Source of the DNA: Bacteroides sp.
GTDB taxonomy: Bacteria > Bacteroidota > Bacteroidia > Bacteroidales > Bacteroidaceae
Direction: 5' to 3'
Length of the DNA: 64,000 nucleotides
Assembly (NCBI GenBank): GCA_017621035.1
Contig: JAGATY010000013.1
Coordinates: 52,669-116,668 of the forward strand
Shown: one piece after another, positions 60,217-64,000 of the stretch
Layout of the letters: the number at the start of each line of letters is the position of its first letter
How positions within the stretch are numbered: position 1 is the stretch's first letter
The notes under the pieces: generated by a model
Database searches by the model: none
The model's input: the letters and a program-made list of their open reading frames with translations, nothing else
What the model was told of the DNA's origin: nothing
Made by a program: the position numbers and the translations under genes

Positions 60217-60584
60217 TGTATAAGTAATTACTTGCATTGTAGGCTCAACAATGCGGTTACTAATATAAAGAAGTGTGAGCCTATATTAGTTATCCAAATG
60301 ACCGGCTTTAAATTACCCTTATACCGGGAAGAACACGCAAAAGGAAGAACTTCCTTTTTACCTTGTTACAAGATTCATCAGATTAGAATAACTAAAACGC
60401 TTCCTAAATGTATGTCTGTTGCAACTGCAACGGTACAAAATTAAGAAGTTTTTAGCTACTGACCGTCCTTTGAACTACTTATTTTGCAAATAAGTCATTT
60501 TAGAAGTCAGGAGAGACATAACACTGTAATATTTCTTTCTTACCTCAAATGCCCTTTTTGTGATGGACGAAAGGAGGTGGTGAA
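60217..60584. other. Leader region of the barrel gene; no gene
   Basis: A minus-strand TAATTTTG (60436-60443) is the nearest -7 box and would give a leader of about 210 nt. The leader holds two mutually exclusive pairings, TAGGCTCA/TGAGCCTA (60240-60247 with 60276-60283) and CTAATATA/TATATTAG (60260-60267 with 60282-60289). A perfect ACTTATTT/AAATAAGT hairpin is at 60477-60495. No protein is supported. Confidence 0.4.
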
Positions 60585-60636
60585 TAAGAAAAGAGAATGC
60601 GGAACTCATTTCTGAATCCCGCATTCTCTTTTCTTT
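60585..60636 (-). terminator. Terminator of the glyS-FKBP operon
   Basis: AAGAAAAGAGAATGCGG (60586-60602) and CCGCATTCTCTTTTCTT (60619-60635) form a perfect 17-bp stem with a 16-nt loop. The distal arm on the minus strand is itself T-rich. Confidence 0.75.
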
Positions 60637-60659
60637 GTTGTATAGAATCTATCAGTCTA

Positions 60660-61316
60660 TTACTCCTCCTCAAAACTATCCAGCACGATGTCGAAAGCCA
60701 ATGTAGAGAATCCTTTCACCAGGCCTTGGTCGTTAGAGCCGTAAGCACTGTACCAGGGAACATACACCATCCAGCGTTCGCCCACGGTCATGTATTGCAA
60801 AGCCCACGTCCAACCGGGAATCACTCCGGAGACGTCAAAAGTTGTGTACGAGTCGAACTCTGTAGGAGCCTTTGCCGGTGGCAGAGGAATATTGGCATCC
60901 AGTGCGGTATAGCCCTCAAAGTTTCCATCAAAGCTTTCGCCATTGATGAAGGTTCCGTAATAGTAGGCGTTTACCGTTGAGTGATAGCCCACATAGTTGG
61001 GACGCTCACCACCCGGGTTCTTCACCAACTTTCTGCAGTAAACGTACTCTGCTCCTTCCGAAGAGCTTGTGCTTTCCACCTTGATGGCGTAGAGTTTTCC
61101 CAACTCCATGGCATCGGCTTGTGCGGCAGTAGTTACATAGGCACTCAGCGGTGAAGAGAAGTGTTCTGCTGCCATGGCTGCTGCCAACGAGTCTACAAAG
61201 GCATCGTTACGACTGCGCCAGTTATCATACTTGCCCGGTTCGCTTACCTCTTCACAAGCGGTAAACGACACTGCCAACCAAAGCAGGAGGGGTAAAAATA
61301 AAAGGGTTTTCTTCAT
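60660..61316 (-). CDS. FKBP-type peptidyl-prolyl isomerase lipoprotein
   Basis: 218 aa with a lipoprotein signal ending F-T-A-C (Cys20). The C-terminal FKBP domain (about 110-215) has the family core: VNAYYYGTFINGESFDGNF, DVSGVIPGWTWALQYMTVGE and RWMVYVPWYSAYGS, with VSGVIPGW matching the binding-pocket strand V-x-x-V-I-x-G-W. It would assist folding of envelope proteins on the periplasmic side. It follows glyS by 22 nt; that pairing is common in Bacteroides. Confidence 0.9.
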   Translation of the reverse strand: MKKTLLFLPLLLWLAVSFTACEEVSEPGKYDNWRSRNDAFVDSLAAAMAAEHFSSPLSAYVTTAAQADAMELGKLYAIKVESTSSSEGAEYVYCRKLVKNPGGERPNYVGYHSTVNAYYYGTFINGESFDGNFEGYTALDANIPLPPAKAPTEFDSYTTFDVSGVIPGWTWALQYMTVGERWMVYVPWYSAYGSNDQGLVKGFSTLAFDIVLDSFEEE

Positions 61317-61338
61317 TCTTATATTCTGTTTGAATCTG

Positions 61339-62880
61339 TTATTGCAAAGTCTTCAGCAGACTGGTGATGCTCACGCGGTCGGCAATGATGTTATTCAGTT
61401 CACTGATGGCTACACGCTCTTGCTGCATGGTATCGCGGTTACGCAACGTTACGCAGTTGTCTTCCAGCGTCTGATGGTCTACCGTTACACAGTAAGGAGT
61501 ACCGATGGCATCCTGACGGCGGTAACGCTTGCCGATAGAGTCCTTCTCGTCGTACTGGCAGTGGAAGTGGAACTTCAGGTCGTTGATGATTTCGCGTGCC
61601 TTCTCGGGCAGACCATCTTTCTTTACCAACGGCATCACGGCCAGCTTCACGGGAGCCAACGCTGCGGGCAACTTCAGCACCACGCGGGTCTCTCCGTTCT
61701 CCAACTTCTCTTCCTGATAAGATGCAGACATAATGCTGAGGAACATACGGTCTACACCAATGGAGGTCTCAATAACATAAGGTACATACGACTCGTTGCT
61801 TTCGGGGTCAAAGTACTTGATGTTCTTGCCGCTGTACTTCTCATGCTGACTGAGGTCAAAGTTAGTACGGCTGTGGATACCTTCCACTTCCTTAAAGCCG
61901 AAGGGCATCAGGAACTCAATGTCGGTTGCGGCGTTGGCATAGTGGGCCAGCTTGTCGTGGTCATGGTAGCGGTAGTGGTCGTCGCCAAAGCCAAGTGCCT
62001 TGTGCCACTTCAAGCGCGTCTCCTTCCACTGTTTGAACCATTCTAGCTCGGTACCGGGCTTCACGAAGAACTGCATCTCCATCTGCTCGAACTCGCGCAT
62101 ACGGAAGATGAACTGGCGAGCCACAATTTCGTTACGGAAAGCCTTACCAATCTGAGCAATACCGAAAGGAATCTTCATACGACCGGTCTTCTGTACGTTC
62201 AAGTAGTTCACAAAGATGCCTTGCGCCGTTTCCGGGCGAAGATAAATCTTCATGGCACCGTCAGCCGTTGAACCCATCTCGGTAGAGAACATCAGGTTAA
62301 ACTGACGCACCTCGGTCCAGTTCTTTGTTCCACTGATGGGGCATACAATCTCCTCGTCGAGGATAATCTGACGCAACTCATTCAGGTCGTTATCGTTCAG
62401 TGCCTTGCTGAAACGCTCATGCAGGGCATCACGCTTGGCCTGATGTTCCAGCACGCGACCGTTGGTGCTGCGGAACTGAGCCTCGTCGAAAGCCTCACCG
62501 AAACGCTTGGCAGCCTTAGCCACCTCTTTGTTAATCTTCTCGTCGTATTTAGCCAACTGATCTTCAATCAGTACGTCAGCGCGATAACGCTTCTTCGAGT
62601 CACGGTTATCAATCAAAGGGTCGTTGAAAGCATCCACGTGTCCGCTGGCCTTCCAGATGGTGGGGTGCATGAAGATAGCTGAATCAATGCCGACAATGTT
62701 CTCGTGCAACAGCACCATGCTCTGCCACCAATATTGTTTAATGTTGTTCTTCAGTTCCACACCCATCTGACCGTAGTCATACACAGCGCCTAATCCATCA
62801 TAGATTTCACTGCTGGGAAACACAAACCCGTACTCCTTACAATGGGATACGAGCTTTTTAAAAACGTCTTCTTGTGCCAT
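61339..62880 (-). CDS. glyS: Glycyl-tRNA synthetase (alpha2 type)
   Basis: 513 aa, single-chain class II enzyme. Start: MAQEDVFKKLVSHCKEYGFV, then FPSSEIYDGLGAVYDYGQMG (about 20-39) and, in motif 2, FGIAQIGKAFRNEI (about 239-252); motif 3 is ETSIGVDRMFLSIM (about 372-385). The C-terminal anticodon-binding domain is at about 415-513. A TATCTTTG -7 box on the minus strand (62932-62939) precedes it by 52 nt. Confidence 0.97.
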   Translation of the reverse strand: MAQEDVFKKLVSHCKEYGFVFPSSEIYDGLGAVYDYGQMGVELKNNIKQYWWQSMVLLHENIVGIDSAIFMHPTIWKASGHVDAFNDPLIDNRDSKKRYRADVLIEDQLAKYDEKINKEVAKAAKRFGEAFDEAQFRSTNGRVLEHQAKRDALHERFSKALNDNDLNELRQIILDEEIVCPISGTKNWTEVRQFNLMFSTEMGSTADGAMKIYLRPETAQGIFVNYLNVQKTGRMKIPFGIAQIGKAFRNEIVARQFIFRMREFEQMEMQFFVKPGTELEWFKQWKETRLKWHKALGFGDDHYRYHDHDKLAHYANAATDIEFLMPFGFKEVEGIHSRTNFDLSQHEKYSGKNIKYFDPESNESYVPYVIETSIGVDRMFLSIMSASYQEEKLENGETRVVLKLPAALAPVKLAVMPLVKKDGLPEKAREIINDLKFHFHCQYDEKDSIGKRYRRQDAIGTPYCVTVDHQTLEDNCVTLRNRDTMQQERVAISELNNIIADRVSITSLLKTLQ

Positions 62881-62931
62881 TTTTGTTGTATCTAAATTGG
62901 TTATTATCTTACCTTTTACCTAAAAACGGCA

Positions 62932-62939
62932 CAAAGATA
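62932..62939 (-). promoter_or_regulatory. -7 box of glyS
   Basis: The minus strand reads TATCTTTG 52 nt upstream of the glyS ATG; no clear -33. Confidence 0.5.
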
Positions 62940-63002
62940 GCGTTTTACTTTTGAACTATTTACCCGCAACCTCTTAATTTATGTAATTATAGAGGTTTCA
63001 GC

Positions 63003-63443
63003 CTATGGTTCCTCCACTTCAAACTTCAGTTTACCCTTGCATGACTTCAATTTCCCTACTTTCAATGAATCTCTAAATGCGTAAACAACGTCATAACTCA
63101 CCTCAAAGAAACGATACCCTCTTGCCCTCAGCCGAGTAAACCAAGCGCAAGTTATACTCTTTGTTTGCAGAGGTGCAATTTCCATAATTCCCCTTTGCTC
63201 TTCACGCAAACGTACCACAAAGTCTTTATCCCTCTCCCCTATCTTACCATATCTTACTCTTACCGTAGAAGAGTAAGCTGTACCGCCGTACAAATCAAAA
63301 ACAGCCAAGGTACTGTCCCTACTCTCATTCCCCACAATCAGTTCCAGCACATCTTTCTGCTTATCGTAATTCAGCGATGCAGTAATCTGTGCACAAGCCA
63401 GCGCTGGCAAGAGAAGCAATATTGCTAAAATGGAAATTCTCAT
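63003..63443 (-). CDS. Small exported protein of unknown function
   Basis: 146 aa with a signal peptide (about 1-19, ALACAQ). The rest is beta-rich (NYDKQKDVLELIVGNESRDS, RVRYGKIGERDKDFVV, RARGYRFFEVSYDVVYAFRD) and could be a small Ig-like fold. It has a plausible start and codon use. No family recognised. Confidence 0.7.
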   Translation of the reverse strand: MRISILAILLLLPALACAQITASLNYDKQKDVLELIVGNESRDSTLAVFDLYGGTAYSSTVRVRYGKIGERDKDFVVRLREEQRGIMEIAPLQTKSITCAWFTRLRARGYRFFEVSYDVVYAFRDSLKVGKLKSCKGKLKFEVEEP

Positions 63444-63544
63444 AACAAGCTCAATTAAAACCAGAATTCAATATAAAATGGCCTTATCAAAACTGATTCT
63501 TCGCCTGCAAGATAGTAACTATCTGCAGCAGAGACAAGAGAATA

Positions 63545-63605
63545 GGAAAAAGATAACAACTATTAACCACACAAAGCTAGCCCCGAGTAACGATAGTTGT
63601 TATCT
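63545..63605 (-). terminator. Terminator of the last minus-strand gene
   Basis: AGATAACAACTAT (63551-63563) and ATAGTTGTTATCT (63593-63605) form a perfect 13-bp stem with a 29-nt loop; on the minus strand it runs into TTTTTCC. It follows the stop at 63646 by 40 nt. Confidence 0.7.
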
Positions 63606-63645
63606 CTTTCACTAAGCAGTCAAAAACTTTCCTTGCAACGCTTCA

Positions 63646-64000
63646 CTAAAACTTCAGCCACCTGAAGGGTATAAAGAATGCAGGAGAGATATAAAATGAG
63701 CTCAACTGTTTTGTACCGACACCCATTACCTCATCCCATTCCCATACAGTAACACCGGACATGTCATATCTCTTCCCCATAAGAGTTTGATAAATGGCAT
63801 ACAGTTCTTCATCCGTCAACAATGTGCCTTTTTCTTTCCTGTAGGTAAACCTTACATAACCTACAACACCGGTTTCATCCAAATAGGGATAAATAAAAAT
63901 ACCTTCCTCTGCATTACATAGTTCTCGCATTCTTTCAGCAGTAAACACCCCTTTGTCTATTAAAGATTGAAATACACTGACTTCAATCTCTTGTAACCAA
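63646..64000 (-). CDS. Protein of unknown function (partial, N-terminus beyond window)
   Basis: The frame is open to the window edge: upstream of residue VFTAERMREL it continues WLQEIEVSVFQSLIDKG with no stop and no good ATG, so 117 C-terminal residues are visible and the start lies outside. Content: NAEEGIFIYPYLDETGVVGY, RFTYRKEKGTLLTDEELYAI, then an aromatic end FYISPAFFIPFRWLKF. No recognisable family or membrane segment. The GTG at 63946-63948 is probably not the start. Confidence 0.7.
   Translation of the reverse strand, partial: WLQEIEVSVFQSLIDKGVFTAERMRELCNAEEGIFIYPYLDETGVVGYVRFTYRKEKGTLLTDEELYAIYQTLMGKRYDMSGVTVWEWDEVMGVGTKQLSSFYISPAFFIPFRWLKF

Noticed and set aside
59641-60237. Frameshift in the barrel gene
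   Set aside because: Both halves are in the same frame (60000 minus 59976 is a multiple of three); the break is one stop codon, not a shift.

Overview
The window is chromosomal DNA of a Bacteroidales bacterium, most likely Bacteroides. Evidence: EF-P, L34, GlyRS and MurF all look Bacteroidales; many genes carry the Bacteroides-type -7 box TAnnTTTG a short way upstream; and there are TonB-type barrels with carboxypeptidase-D-like plugs, lipobox proteins ending in C-S/T-rich linkers, DUF1343, DUF2156 and DUF4922 proteins. No rRNA, tRNA, CRISPR array, integrase or transposase gene was seen.

Layout. 0-3.6 kb: housekeeping (start of ddl, an RluD-type pseudouridine synthase, a PASTA membrane protein, a HAD phosphatase, rpmH, efp). 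3.6-11.5 kb: a less conserved stretch with long non-coding gaps rich in hairpin repeats, an EamA permease, a DUF4143 ATPase, a membrane-spanning TPR/LuxR-HTH regulator, a decayed copy of that regulator's 3' end, and a TonB-type outer-membrane barrel. 11.8-36.4 kb: mostly housekeeping (a GT2, RadC, a DUF59 protein, LpxH, alkaline phosphatase, pta-ackA, a three-gene exported-protein operon, DUF2156 and GNAT proteins, CdaA, FolP, MurF, VanZ, an NSS transporter, an HhH protein, an ABC ATPase, TcdA, a Kef-type antiporter, Asd).

36.7-58.9 kb: fourteen consecutive plus-strand genes that read as one peptidoglycan (muropeptide/MurNAc) salvage island. Exported enzymes: two NamZ-type (DUF1343) exo-muramidases, an Amidase_3-like protein, a phosphoesterase fused to a PQQ-type propeller, and a serine hydrolase fused to an SGNH esterase. 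Inner-membrane proteins: a sodium:solute symporter, an AmpG-like permease and a DUF5009/NagX-like protein. Cytoplasmic proteins: a MurK-type sugar kinase, the MurQ etherase and a large FAD/Fe-S D-lactate-dehydrogenase-like enzyme that would consume the lactate MurQ releases. Three further cytoplasmic proteins have no obvious role in the known pathway: a double-domain GT2, a HIT-type DUF4922 protein and a SpoIID-like protein without a signal peptide. This unexplained core is the best candidate for something undescribed.

59-64 kb (minus strand): a small lipoprotein, an outer-membrane barrel gene interrupted by one in-frame TAG, an FKBP lipoprotein with glycyl-tRNA synthetase, and two proteins of unknown function, the last running off the window edge. 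Intergenic DNA carries several families of hairpin or palindromic repeats, three of them large enough to be MITE- or REP-like elements.
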